A stretch of 64,000 bases of DNA from NCBI RefSeq assembly GCF_002973595.1, contig NZ_PVEO01000001.1:620001-684000 (forward strand), given 5' to 3'. The notes under the pieces are model-generated. The model was not told where the DNA came from. It was given only the letters and a program-made list of their open reading frames with translations, and ran no database searches. This stretch comes from Jejuia pallidilutea. GTDB taxonomy: Bacteria; Bacteroidota; Bacteroidia; Flavobacteriales; Flavobacteriaceae. Both the position numbers and the translations under genes were made by a program. Below, piece after piece: positions 7,295 through 15,615 of the stretch. How positions within the stretch are numbered: position 1 is the first letter of the stretch; each line of letters starts with the position of its first letter.

Positions 7295-9878
7295 TACATT
7301 TCTATTGAAAACTTACCTAAAACAATGTATCGCAATACTAATTGTTGTGTTTAGCTTTACACTTCAGGCGCAAGAAGTAGACTTCGAAAGTGGTGAAACT
7401 TATGTAATTGGTGGTGTTTCTGTCTCAGGAAACACAAGTTTTAACGAGCAAACCGTTGTAGCGTATTCGGGTTTAAAAAAAGGCAATGAAATTAAAATTC
7501 CTGGTGAGGATATTGCTAATGCCATAAAAAAACTCTGGAGCTCTAAACTGTTTAGCGATATTGAGGTTTACCTAAAAAATATTGAAGGCAATAAAGCCTT
7601 TTTAGAAATCCAACTATCAGATTTACCACAATTAGTAGACGTAAAAATTACTGGTGTAAAAAAAGGAAAAATAGAAGGTATTATTAACGATAATAAGCTA
7701 AAAAAAGGTGTAAAAGTTACCGAAAACCTTATCACTACCACTAAAAACTTCATTGAAAAAAAATATAAGAAAAACGGTTTTTACAATACTAAGGTAAATA
7801 TTAACACCATAGAAATAAAGGACTCTATAGATAATGCTAGGGTAAATATGGTTGTTGCAGTAGATAAGGGCGAAAAGGTAAAAATTAAAGATATTATTTT
7901 TAAAGGCGATTCTGCATTAAAAGAAAAGGTGCTTAGAAAAGCCATGAAAAGCACAAAAAAAATTAATCGCTTGCGCATATTAAAACGTTCTAAATTTATA
8001 GATTCTGCATATCAAGCAGACCTTGCCAGTGTAATAGACAAATATGCCGAAAACGGCTATCGTGATGCCAGAATTATTTCAGATAGTATCAGTGTGAACG
8101 ATGATAAGACCATCTCGATTCATATTGAACTAGAAGAAGGCGATCTTTATAAATTTGGAGACATCAGTTTTATAGGTAACACAGTTTATACAGACGAGCA
8201 ATTAGATAGATATATAAGAATTAAAAAAGGCGATACCTACAATGGTGTAATGCTACAAAAACGTATTCAGGATAATACAAAACCTGATGGTGATGATATT
8301 GCTAACTTATATCAAAATAACGGGTATTTGTTCTCCTCAATAAATCCCGTAGAAGTTAGTGCGAAGGATAATGTTATAGATTTAGAAATACGAATCTCTG
8401 AAGGTAAACCCGCATACTTCAATAATGTTTCAGTAGTTGGAAACGATAAAACCAACGACCACGTAATTTACAGAGAATTAAGAACCCGCCCCGGGCAATT
8501 ATACAGTAAGGCCGATGTAGTTCGAACAGTTAGGGAATTAGGGCAGTTAGGCTTTTTTGACGCTCAAGAAATCGCACCTGATTTTAAGAATCCAAACCCC
8601 AACGAAGGTACTATAGATATGGAGTTTTCGGTTAAAGAAACAGGATCTAGCCAAATAGAACTTCAAGGTGGTTACGGTGGTGGTGGCTTTATTGGTACCC
8701 TTGGGCTCTCATTCAACAATTTCTCTATAAGAAATTTATTTAACAAAGAGGCTTACCAACCTATACCAATGGGTGATGGTCAAAAATTAGCGTTACGCTT
8801 ACAGGCAAGTCGCTTCTTTCAAACCTATAGTTTCTCATTTTCTGAACCTTGGTTAGGCGGTAAACGTCCTGTACAATTTTCTGCCTCCATATCGCATACT
8901 AAACAATTTTTATTTGACAGGTTTACAGGTAATGCAGATAGAAGCAGAAGTTTTAATATTACTGGTATTACTTTAGGTTTAGCAAAACGTTTAACAGTAC
9001 CAGACAACTATTTTACGTTATCCCAAGCTTTGAGTTATCAAGTTTACGATTTAAATAATTACAACACGGGGCTATTTACTTTTGGTGATGGTAGTTCTAA
9101 AAACTTATCTTACACCATTGGTTTAACCCGAAACAACACCAGAATAGACCCCATATACCCTACAGGTGGTTCTAATTTTTCAATCACTGCAAAACTATCA
9201 CCGCCTTGGTCGCTTTTTGATGGTGTAGACTATGAGGCATTAAGCGAAGAACGTAGCGAAAACCAAGACATATTAAATGATGGAACCAATAGCGAAGAAG
9301 TTAGGCTAGCTGCAAGCGAAAGAATAAGTGAAATAGACCAGGAACGCTTTAATTGGTTAGAATTCTACAAAGTAAATTTTAAAGCAGATTGGTATACAGA
9401 AATTACAAAAGATTTAGTGTTAAGACCAAGCGTGGAGTTTGGTTTCTTGGGCGCCTACAATAACGACAGAGGTGTTATTCCTTTCGAGCGCTTTTTTGTT
9501 GGTGGTGATGGTTTAGGAAACTTTGCACTAGACGGAAGACAAGTAGTGCAATTAAGAGGCTACCCCAACCAATCGCTTTCTACTCAAGATGGTGGAAGTA
9601 TTTACAACAAATTCTCATTAGAATTACGTTATCCAATTACCTTAAAAGCTTCAGCTAAAATTTATGCTTTAGGCTTTTTAGAAGGTGGTAACTCTTACAA
9701 TAGTTTTAGAGATTTTAATCCATTTAATGTAAAACGTTCCGCTGGTTTGGGTGTTCGTATATTTATGCCTGCTTTTGGTTTATTAGGTATAGATTTTGGT
9801 CATGGTTTCGATCCTATTCCAGGAGGAACTGTTAAAAACGGATGGGAAACACACTTTATAATTGGGCAGCAATTTTAG
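7266..9878 (+). CDS. bamA: Outer-membrane assembly factor BamA
   Basis: BamA is the central beta-barrel of the machine that inserts outer-membrane proteins. The 870-residue protein starts with a signal peptide (CIAILIVVFSFTLQAQ), then about five POTRA-type segments (repeated phrases such as VDVKITGV, KIKDIIFKGD, KFGDISFIGNTVYTDEQL, YFNNVSVVGND), and a C-terminal 16-strand barrel ending in FIIGQQF with the terminal aromatic residue typical of BAM substrates. The frame opens with TTG at 7266 inside uppS; GTG at 7278 and TTG at 7305 are alternatives, and 7305 would give the most canonical signal peptide (MKTYLKQC...). There is no ATG option. It is co-transcribed with uppS. Confidence 0.93.
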   Translation: MGKQVNNLANTFLLKTYLKQCIAILIVVFSFTLQAQEVDFESGETYVIGGVSVSGNTSFNEQTVVAYSGLKKGNEIKIPGEDIANAIKKLWSSKLFSDIEVYLKNIEGNKAFLEIQLSDLPQLVDVKITGVKKGKIEGIINDNKLKKGVKVTENLITTTKNFIEKKYKKNGFYNTKVNINTIEIKDSIDNARVNMVVAVDKGEKVKIKDIIFKGDSALKEKVLRKAMKSTKKINRLRILKRSKFIDSAYQADLASVIDKYAENGYRDARIISDSISVNDDKTISIHIELEEGDLYKFGDISFIGNTVYTDEQLDRYIRIKKGDTYNGVMLQKRIQDNTKPDGDDIANLYQNNGYLFSSINPVEVSAKDNVIDLEIRISEGKPAYFNNVSVVGNDKTNDHVIYRELRTRPGQLYSKADVVRTVRELGQLGFFDAQEIAPDFKNPNPNEGTIDMEFSVKETGSSQIELQGGYGGGGFIGTLGLSFNNFSIRNLFNKEAYQPIPMGDGQKLALRLQASRFFQTYSFSFSEPWLGGKRPVQFSASISHTKQFLFDRFTGNADRSRSFNITGITLGLAKRLTVPDNYFTLSQALSYQVYDLNNYNTGLFTFGDGSSKNLSYTIGLTRNNTRIDPIYPTGGSNFSITAKLSPPWSLFDGVDYEALSEERSENQDILNDGTNSEEVRLAASERISEIDQERFNWLEFYKVNFKADWYTEITKDLVLRPSVEFGFLGAYNNDRGVIPFERFFVGGDGLGNFALDGRQVVQLRGYPNQSLSTQDGGSIYNKFSLELRYPITLKASAKIYALGFLEGGNSYNSFRDFNPFNVKRSAGLGVRIFMPAFGLLGIDFGHGFDPIPGGTVKNGWETHFIIGQQF

Positions 9879-9962
9879 CCGAAAAAACATTTTGGCACGA
9901 TATTTTCTAATAACAGTTTGATGATTTAGATGAGAATTAAAATTTTTAAGATTAAATTGCGT

Positions 9963-9970
9963 TAATTTTG
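9963..9970 (+). promoter_or_regulatory. -7 box upstream of the long OmpH gene
   Basis: TAATTTTG fits TAnnTTTG and sits 84 bases before the first OmpH ATG, in the 175-base gap after bamA. This allows separate transcription of the chaperone genes from uppS-bamA. No good -33 box is visible. Confidence 0.4.
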
Positions 9971-10053
9971 AAGATACAATTCAAAGGAGTGGCAGAAAAA
10001 AAATCATCTGTCGTTTTTAGAATTTATAAACTATAAATTAAAAGATAACACAG

Positions 10054-11073
10054 ATGCAAAAAAACGTTCTTTTTTTATTGACATTGGTAGTTATGCTAAG
10101 CATTTCCGTACACGCGCAACGTGGTGTACGAATTGCATACATAGACACTGAGTACATATTAGAAAACGTACCAGAATATCAAGAAGCCATGTCTCAATTA
10201 GATGACAAAGCACAAAAGTGGAAAAACGAAATTCAAGGAAAACTTTCTGAAATCGCTCAAAAACGCAAAGATTTAAGCAACGAAAAAGTATTGTTAACAA
10301 ATGAGCTTATTGAGGAACGTGAGGAAGATATCATGTTTGAGGAAAAAGAAATTTTAGACTATCAGCAAAAACGTTTTGGTCCTAATGGCGACTTAATGAT
10401 TCAACAAAAACAATTAATGCAGCCTATTCAAGATCAAATTTTTGCCGCAGTACAAGATATGGCAGAAAGTAGAAAGTACGATTTTATTTTTGATAAATCT
10501 GCAGATGTTGTAATGTTGTACTCAGCAGAACGATTTGATATTAGCGACCAAGTTTTAAGAGCTATTACACGATCTTCAAAACGACGACAAGCACAGAATA
10601 AAGCACAACGTAAAGCTGCCGAAGAAGAAGAAACCGTACCAGAAATTAATGAAGAACAAGAAGCACGAGAAAAAGCTCTAGAAGAGAAAAAAGAAGCGAG
10701 GGAAAGTGCTGTAGAAAAACGCAGACAAGAAATTTTAGCTGCAAGAGAGGCTAAGAAAAAGGAAGCAGAAGCAAGACGTCAAAAAATATTAGAAGAACGC
10801 GAAAAAGCAAAACAAGCCAAATTAGAAGAACGCAACAAAACAACTGCTTCAAAAACAGAAAACGAAGCTACCAAAGAAGAAACTTCAAAAAGCACTGATA
10901 CAATAACTAAAACAAGAGCAGAGTTAATTGAAGAAAACCGAAAAAAGAAATTAGCCGAAAGAGAGGCACGTAAAAAAGAACTAGAAGAACGAAAAAGAAA
11001 AATATTAGAAGAACGAAAAAAAGCGCTAGAAGAAAAACAAAAAGTTAGAGATAGCATAAACAACAGTAAATAA
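10054..11073 (+). CDS. OmpH/Skp-family periplasmic chaperone with a long charged tail
   Basis: After a signal peptide (cut near VHAQ, residue 22) residues 25-170 match the Skp/OmpH chaperone, which holds unfolded outer-membrane proteins on their way to BamA: RIAYIDTEYILENVPEY at the start, a long coiled-coil arm, and YDFIFDKSADVVMLYS at the end. The protein continues for about 170 residues that are nearly all Lys, Arg, Glu, Ala and Gln, predicted as one long single helix or coiled coil. Typical Skp proteins stop near 170 residues. It lies directly after bamA and before a normal-length paralogue. The function of the tail is unknown; a peptidoglycan or envelope spacer is one possibility. Confidence 0.85.
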   Translation: MQKNVLFLLTLVVMLSISVHAQRGVRIAYIDTEYILENVPEYQEAMSQLDDKAQKWKNEIQGKLSEIAQKRKDLSNEKVLLTNELIEEREEDIMFEEKEILDYQQKRFGPNGDLMIQQKQLMQPIQDQIFAAVQDMAESRKYDFIFDKSADVVMLYSAERFDISDQVLRAITRSSKRRQAQNKAQRKAAEEEETVPEINEEQEAREKALEEKKEARESAVEKRRQEILAAREAKKKEAEARRQKILEEREKAKQAKLEERNKTTASKTENEATKEETSKSTDTITKTRAELIEENRKKKLAEREARKKELEERKRKILEERKKALEEKQKVRDSINNSK

Positions 11074-11109
11074 ACTTTAAAATTATAACACATTAATACT
11101 ATTTTGAAA

Positions 11110-11616
11110 ATGAAACATTTAAAATCAATTTTATTCGCAACTGCTTTATGTATAGGTATGGTAAGTTTTGTTGGAGCACAAAGCAAAATTGCACATATAA
11201 ATACGCAAGAGTTAATTAAATCTATGCCAGAGATGAAGGAAGCGCAATCTCAACTAGAAACGCTTTCTAAAACATATCAAACAGAATTACAGAGTTTAGG
11301 TTCTGAGTTCCAAAAGAAAGTAGAGCTATACGATAAAGAAGCCGCTACAAAAACAAAAGAAGAAAACACAAACCGTGCTAAGGAAGTACAAACCATGGAA
11401 CAAAGTATTCGTGAATTCCAACAACAAGCACAACAAGATTTACAGAAAAAAGAATTTGATTTATTAAAACCTATTACCGAAAAAGCTAAAGAAGCTATCT
11501 TAAAAGTAGCTAGAGAGCAAGGTTTTGATTATGTATTAGATTCTTCACAAGGCGTAACTATTATGGCAGATGGTAAAGATTTGCTAGCCGATGTTAAAGC
11601 ATCTTTAGGAATTTAA
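11110..11616 (+). CDS. OmpH/Skp-family periplasmic chaperone
   Basis: A normal-length Skp paralogue (168 residues) with signal peptide MKHLKSILFATALCIGMVSFVGA, the N-terminal KIAHINTQELIKSMPEMKEA, a central coiled-coil hairpin, and a C-terminal FDYVLDSSQGVTIMADG. The frame also opens at a TTG six bases upstream, but the ATG at 11110 gives the standard MKxL signal-peptide start. It is 36 bases behind the longer paralogue and ends in a strong terminator. Tandem Skp genes behind bamA are usual in Bacteroidota, and both probably deliver substrates to BamA. Confidence 0.92.
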   Translation: MKHLKSILFATALCIGMVSFVGAQSKIAHINTQELIKSMPEMKEAQSQLETLSKTYQTELQSLGSEFQKKVELYDKEAATKTKEENTNRAKEVQTMEQSIREFQQQAQQDLQKKEFDLLKPITEKAKEAILKVAREQGFDYVLDSSQGVTIMADGKDLLADVKASLGI

Positions 11617-11642
11617 TCTACCCTTTTACAATAACTTACTTT

Positions 11643-11680
11643 AAAGCTGCTTTTTTAAACGAAAGCAGCTTTTTTATTTT
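11643..11680 (+). terminator. Rho-independent terminator after the OmpH pair
   Basis: An 11-bp perfect stem (AAAGCTGCTTT 11643-11653 with AAAGCAGCTTT 11662-11672) followed by TTTTATTTT. Confidence 0.85.
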
Positions 11681-11744
11681 TTAACCCCAAATTAAAATGA
11701 CACTATATGGATAAAATTCAATAATTTTATCTTAATTAAAAATT

Positions 11745-12524
11745 ATGAGCAATAACCCTATTGGTATTTTTGATTCTGGTGTTGGCGGTACTTCTATATG
11801 GAAGGAAATCCACCTACAGCTTCCCAATGAACATACCATTTATCTTGCCGATAGCATTAACGCGCCTTATGGCTCAAAAGGAACCGATAAAATTACTGAG
11901 TTAAGCGTAAAAAACACGGAGTACTTACTTAAAAAAAAATGTAAGCTTATAGTGGTGGCCTGCAATACGGCAACTACAAATGCTATAGCGTATTTGCGAA
12001 AAACTTACGATGTACCATTTATTGGTATAGAGCCTGCAATTAAACCTGCTGCCTTAAGTACTAAAACGAATGCCGTAGGTATTTTAGCCACTAAAGGTAC
12101 ATTGTCTAGTGCTTTATTTTCTAAAACATCGGGGCGTTTTGCAAGCCACATTAAAGTTATTGAACGCGAAGGCAAAGGCATTGTGGAACTTATTGAAAAT
12201 GGCAAATTGTATTCTGATGAAATGAAAGCGCTTTTAGTACAATACTTAACACCCATGCTTAACGCCAATATAGACTATCTAGTTTTGGGCTGTACACACT
12301 ACCCCTACCTTATGCCTATACTTTTAGAATTACTACCTAAAAATGTTAAGATTATAGATTCTGGTGCGGCAGTAGCACGACAAACAAAAGCTGTTTTAAT
12401 TGAAAATAATTTATTGAATACTGAAATTACTAAGCCAAAACTTAAATTTTACACCAATGGCAGTGTTGATGTAATGGCATCGCTTTTAGGCGAACACTTA
12501 AATGTTGAATATCTTAAATTTTAA
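11745..12524 (+). CDS. murI: Glutamate racemase
   Basis: MurI converts L- to D-glutamate for peptidoglycan. The 259-residue protein has the N-terminal PIGIFDSGVGG, and the two catalytic cysteines in VACNTATTNA (Cys73) and LGCTHYPYL (Cys183). Length and motif spacing are those of the family. It lies downstream of the Skp genes but behind a strong terminator, so it is probably transcribed on its own. The 3' end runs into a repeat-rich spacer. Confidence 0.95.
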   Translation: MSNNPIGIFDSGVGGTSIWKEIHLQLPNEHTIYLADSINAPYGSKGTDKITELSVKNTEYLLKKKCKLIVVACNTATTNAIAYLRKTYDVPFIGIEPAIKPAALSTKTNAVGILATKGTLSSALFSKTSGRFASHIKVIEREGKGIVELIENGKLYSDEMKALLVQYLTPMLNANIDYLVLGCTHYPYLMPILLELLPKNVKIIDSGAAVARQTKAVLIENNLLNTEITKPKLKFYTNGSVDVMASLLGEHLNVEYLKF

Positions 12525-12538
12525 TTTTTCCTGAATTC

Positions 12539-12722
12539 GCGTTAGGGATTGATGCGGCATCCTTTTTAAAAACCTAACAAATATCCCGTCATTACGAGGA
12601 GGCACGACGAAGTAATCTGTTTGAACAATGAGATTGCTTCGCTAAACTTGCAGTGACGTTTAGACTTTGACGTTTTAAAAAGATATAGCGGAAAGCCCGA
12701 CCCTTTGTGGGTAACGCCCAAA
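12539..12722 (-). repeat. Dispersed GGGCGTT...CCTAACG palindromic element, with a second repeat nested inside
   Basis: Read on the minus strand, the ends are GGGCGTTACCC...GGGTCGGGCTTTCCGC and CAATCCCTAACGC, shared with elements at 33395-33482, 63778-63931 and, more degraded, 20641-20745. No ORF or transposase is present. A different palindrome (12587-12659) splits the element, so this copy is a composite. Confidence 0.7.
12587..12659. repeat. CGTCATT...AATGACG-type palindromic repeat
   Basis: The sequence runs CCGTCATTACGAGGAGGCAC, GAAGTAATCTG, then GAGATTGCTTCGC and GCAGTGACGTT, forming imperfect complementary arms of a REP-like hairpin. The same type of sequence (GAGATTGCTTCG...AAATGACG) is found inside leuS at 17694-17721. 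Confidence 0.6.
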
Positions 12723-12724
12723 TA

Positions 12725-14092
12725 CTAAATCCCAAGAATCATTTTTGCAATCCAGAAATAAAGCAAAATACCTAAAATATCATTACTTGTAGTAATAAAA
12801 GGCCCTGTAGCAATGGCCGGATCTATACCGCGTTTGTCTAAAAACAAAGGCACAAATGTACCTATTAAACCCGCTATAATAATTACGGCTACAAGTGAGG
12901 TAGAAATGGCTAGCGCCTTATCCATTTCACCGTTATACAACCATACAAACAAAAACAAAAATATGGCAAGTATAAGTCCGTTTAGTGCTGCTAAGAGCAT
13001 TTCTTTAAGTAATCTACTATTTACACTACCCTTTACATCGTCGTTAGCTAAACCTTGTACAATAATTGCACTAGACTGTACGCCCACGTTACCCGCCATA
13101 GCAGCTATAAGTGGTGTAAAAAAGAAAAGTACAGCATATTTACTAAACGCTTCTTGAAAACCTTCCATTATAATAAACGCACCAATACCTCCTAAAAGCC
13201 CTAGAAACAACCATGGCAAACGTGCACGAGTGAGTTGTAATATGCTATCATCTGAGTCTACATCACCGGTAATACCCGCAGCCATTTGGTAATCTTTATC
13301 GGCTTCTTCCTTTAAAACGTCTACAATATCATCAATGGTAATACGCCCCAAGAGTGTTTTATTCTCATCTACTACAGGAATAGCCTCCAAATCGTATTTT
13401 GCCATAACTCTGGCAACCTCTTCAACATCTTCATTTACGTCTACATAATCTACGCTAGTAATGTATATGTCTGCAATTTTTTGCTCGCTTTTGGCGACTA
13501 TTAAATCTTTTAAAGACAAACGCCCTATAAGTTTTTCTTCTTTATTTACCACATAAATAGAATGCACCCGTGTTACCTCTTTGGCTTGCCCTCTAATACG
13601 GCGTAAACACCCTGCAACCGTCCAAGTTTCATATACTTTTACAAGCTCTTTCGCCATTAAGCCACCAGCAGTATCTTCGTCGTAAGCTAAAAGCTCTTTT
13701 ATTTCTGCCTTGTGGTCTTCGTCTTCAATACGGTTAATAACTTCCTGCTGACGTTCTTCAGGAAGTTCTGCAATAATATCAGCTGCATCATCGGTATCTA
13801 GCTCTTCTACCTCTTCAGCAATTTCTTTTGCGGTAAGATTTTTTAATACTTTTTCTCGATTATCTTCATCGAGCTCCATTAAAATATCAGAAGTCGTTTC
13901 AGAATCCAGCAATTTTATAACATAAATAGCCTGTTCTAGATTAAGTTCATCTAAAATCTCAGCAATGTCTGCGTAATGAAACTCTTTTAGTAAGTTTTGA
14001 AGTGCTTTGTCATCGTTAGATGCTACATAGCCTTCAACCTGCTGTAAAAGGGCATCGGTTAGCTCAAATTGTATGCTTTCGTTTTCGTCTTC
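12725..14092 (-). CDS. mgtE: Magnesium transporter MgtE
   Basis: MgtE is a homodimeric Mg2+ channel of the inner membrane gated by cytosolic Mg2+. The protein has the N-terminal acidic superhelical domain (repeated HYADIAEILDEL, DTDDAADIIAELPEE), a CBS pair (about residues 140-265, with ETWTVAGCLRRIRG and EAIPVVDENKTLLGRITIDDIVDVL), and five C-terminal membrane helices including the pore phrase TPLIAAMAGNVGVQSS. The frame opens at a GTG at 14125, but the ATG at 14092 gives the normal start and length (455 residues). A 10-bp hairpin (14127-14159) lies in the leader. Confidence 0.93.
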   Translation of the reverse strand, partial: EDENESIQFELTDALLQQVEGYVASNDDKALQNLLKEFHYADIAEILDELNLEQAIYVIKLLDSETTSDILMELDEDNREKVLKNLTAKEIAEEVEELDTDDAADIIAELPEERQQEVINRIEDEDHKAEIKELLAYDEDTAGGLMAKELVKVYETWTVAGCLRRIRGQAKEVTRVHSIYVVNKEEKLIGRLSLKDLIVAKSEQKIADIYITSVDYVDVNEDVEEVARVMAKYDLEAIPVVDENKTLLGRITIDDIVDVLKEEADKDYQMAAGITGDVDSDDSILQLTRARLPWLFLGLLGGIGAFIIMEGFQEAFSKYAVLFFFTPLIAAMAGNVGVQSSAIIVQGLANDDVKGSVNSRLLKEMLLAALNGLILAIFLFLFVWLYNGEMDKALAISTSLVAVIIIAGLIGTFVPLFLDKRGIDPAIATGPFITTSNDILGILLYFWIAKMILGI

Positions 14093-14126
14093 CATCTTAT
14101 GGAAATGGTTTATTTGTTTGTTCACG

Positions 14127-14159
14127 CAGCTATTTTGAAGCTATCGCTAAAAATAGCTG
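14127..14159 (-). promoter_or_regulatory. Hairpin in the mgtE leader
   Basis: A 10-bp perfect stem (CAGCTATTTT 14127-14136 with AAAATAGCTG 14150-14159) with a 13-base loop lies 34 bases ahead of the mgtE ATG. It does not resemble the known Mg2+ M-box. A repeat remnant is the other explanation. Confidence 0.3.
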
Positions 14160-14197
14160 AATTAAGAACTTAAATAATTTAAACGCTCTAAAAATAA

Positions 14198-14247
14198 CGT
14201 CTCGGTACAATTCCGACACTAATCGGTACTATTCGACCTGACATCGT
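14198..14247. repeat. Short dispersed repeat (CTCGGTACAATTCCGAC...)
   Basis: ACGTCTCGGTACAATTCCGA followed by CGGTACTATTCGACCTGACATCG. The related phrase TTCTCGATACAATTCC is seen at about 61968-61983, so this looks like a member of another spacer repeat family. No gene is present in the 159-base gap between mgtE and rsmA. Confidence 0.4.
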
Positions 14248-14251
14248 TTTA

Positions 14252-15028
14252 CTATTTTCGGTCGTTTTCCAATAATCGGGTTAATTCAATAAACTCTTGC
14301 ACTTGCAATTGTTCTGGACGTTGCCCAAAGATAACATTTGCTTTTAAATTATCAGATAAATCGAATGTTTTTAAACTGTTACGCAATGTTTTTCGGCGTT
14401 GTTGAAATGCTGCTTTTACTATTTTGAAGAATAATGTTTCATCACAGGGCAACTTATAGTTTTCTTTTCTGGTGAGTCGTAACACCCCAGAATCTACTTT
14501 TGGAGGCGGATTGAATACCGAAGGTGGCACGGTAAACAAATATTCTGCATTGTAGAATGCTTGGGTTAAAACCGACAAAATGCCATACACTTTACTCCCT
14601 TCTTTAGAGCAAATACGTTGCGCCACTTCCTTTTGAAACATCCCTGAAAACTCCGGAATTTGGTCGCGCATGTCTAGAGTTTTAAATACAATTTGGGTTG
14701 AAATGTTATATGGAAAGTTACCAATAATGGCTAACGGTTCGCCTTTGAACACCTCGTTTAAATCGTACTTTAAAAAGTCTTTTTCTATAATTCTTGGCGC
14801 CAAATTAAGGTAATTGGCTTGTAGATATTCAACAGATTCTGAATCGATTTCTATAACGTAAGTGGTAATATCTTTTTTAAGCAAATATTTGGTGAGCACA
14901 CCCATACCAGGACCAATCTCTAGTACATTTTTATAGCCGTTTAGCGTAAGAGTATCGGCTATCTTTTCAGCAATATTTTCGTCTCTTAAAAAATGCTGAC
15001 CTAAATGTTTTTTTGGGTTTACAGACAT
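14252..15028 (-). CDS. rsmA: 16S rRNA dimethyladenosine transferase RsmA (KsgA)
   Basis: RsmA dimethylates two adjacent adenines in helix 45 of 16S rRNA late in 30S assembly. Visible motifs are [11 protein letters not shown] at the start, the SAM-binding [12 protein letters not shown], the catalytic IGNFPYNIS, and [14 protein letters not shown]. The open frame extends to 15085, but the first 19 codons fall on a repeat-like CCTGCCTGTTGGCAGGCAGG-type palindrome, and the ATG at 15028 yields the conserved start [14 protein letters not shown] and the normal 258 residues. Confidence 0.95.
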   Translation of the reverse strand: MSVNPKKHLGQHFLRDENIAEKIADTLTLNGYKNVLEIGPGMGVLTKYLLKKDITTYVIEIDSESVEYLQANYLNLAPRIIEKDFLKYDLNEVFKGEPLAIIGNFPYNISTQIVFKTLDMRDQIPEFSGMFQKEVAQRICSKEGSKVYGILSVLTQAFYNAEYLFTVPPSVFNPPPKVDSGVLRLTRKENYKLPCDETLFFKIVKAAFQQRRKTLRNSLKTFDLSDNLKANVIFGQRPEQLQVQEFIELTRLLENDRK

Positions 15029-15047
15029 GTTTTGTTTTTTTGTTAGC

Positions 15048-15165
15048 AAACCTGCCTGTTGGCAGGCAAGGTTACCAAGGCGCAAAGGTTTATGTTTTTT
15101 AAGACCTGTTAGGTTTCCTTTGCTGAACTTGTTTCAGTATCTAACCTGAAGGGTCTATTAATTCA
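15048..15165. repeat. Repeat remnants upstream of rsmA
   Basis: The spacer holds a small palindrome (CCTGCCTGTTGGCAGGCAAGG, about 15052-15072; related to pieces near 61930-61950 and 63845-63862) and TGCTGAACTTGTTTCAGTAT (15120-15139), which resembles GATGCTGAAATAAGTTCAGC at 39466-39485. These are short dispersed flavobacterial spacer repeats with no coding capacity. Confidence 0.45.
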
Positions 15166-15279
15166 CTAATTATTATCAATATTTTAACGCCACCTTACTT
15201 TCTAAACATGACATAATTTTACAAAAACTTAGTATAAAATCATTGCAGTTTTACACATTCCACTCATCCGTCCTGACAT

Positions 15280-15615
15280 TTAAATTCCCTCTTCGGGGGT
15301 TAGGGGGCTATACTCATCAATAATCTGCAATTCGGTTCTAAAGGCCAACATTTTGTCGGCAAATTTTTTCATACCGTCGTTTCTCAATTTTTCGGCATCT
15401 TCTTTATAATAGGCGTCTAACGCTTCTCGCGAGTACGATTTATATTGAATGGAATAGGTAACGCCACCCATATCTTCCTCAACCAAAACTTTGGTTAAGG
15501 TAGCTTTTTCAAATTTACCAGTACCTAAAACTTGGGGAATATGTTCCTTAATCCAAATTAACCACTCGTCGTGAATGGACTCGTCTATATTTACCGTAAC
15601 GTTATAAATGTACAT
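15280..15615 (-). CDS. DUF4286 family protein
   Basis: A 111-residue protein beginning MYIYNVTVNIDESIHDEWLIWIKEHIPQVL, the typical opening of DUF4286, a small ferredoxin-like-fold family of unknown role common in Bacteroidota. Its start codon overlaps the leuS stop (TAATG), so it is translationally coupled to leuS. The last residues, SPLTPEEGI, are read from a dispersed DNA repeat (15283-15310) rather than from family-conserved sequence, so the C-terminus has been extended or replaced by a repeat insertion. Confidence 0.8.
   Translation of the reverse strand: MYIYNVTVNIDESIHDEWLIWIKEHIPQVLGTGKFEKATLTKVLVEEDMGGVTYSIQYKSYSREALDAYYKEDAEKLRNDGMKKFADKMLAFRTELQIIDEYSPLTPEEGI
15283..15310. repeat. 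CCTTCGGGGGTTAGGGGG-type repeat forming the end of the DUF4286 gene
   Basis: The plus strand reads TCCCTCTTCGGGGGTTAGGGGG. The same core occurs in leuS at 17673-17694 in the other reading direction, and a variant (CCCCACCTAACCTCCCCGAAGG) at 16888-16917. Confidence 0.65.

Noticed and set aside
10779-11186. 135-residue minus ORF over the OmpH tail
   Set aside because: Antisense of a Lys/Glu-rich helix, which always gives Ser/Phe/Leu-rich reverse frames.
12539-12722. Integron attC site
   Set aside because: The ends (GGGCGTTAC, CCTAACG) resemble attC core halves loosely, but they do not fit GTTRRRY/RYYYAAC and no cassette or integrase is present.
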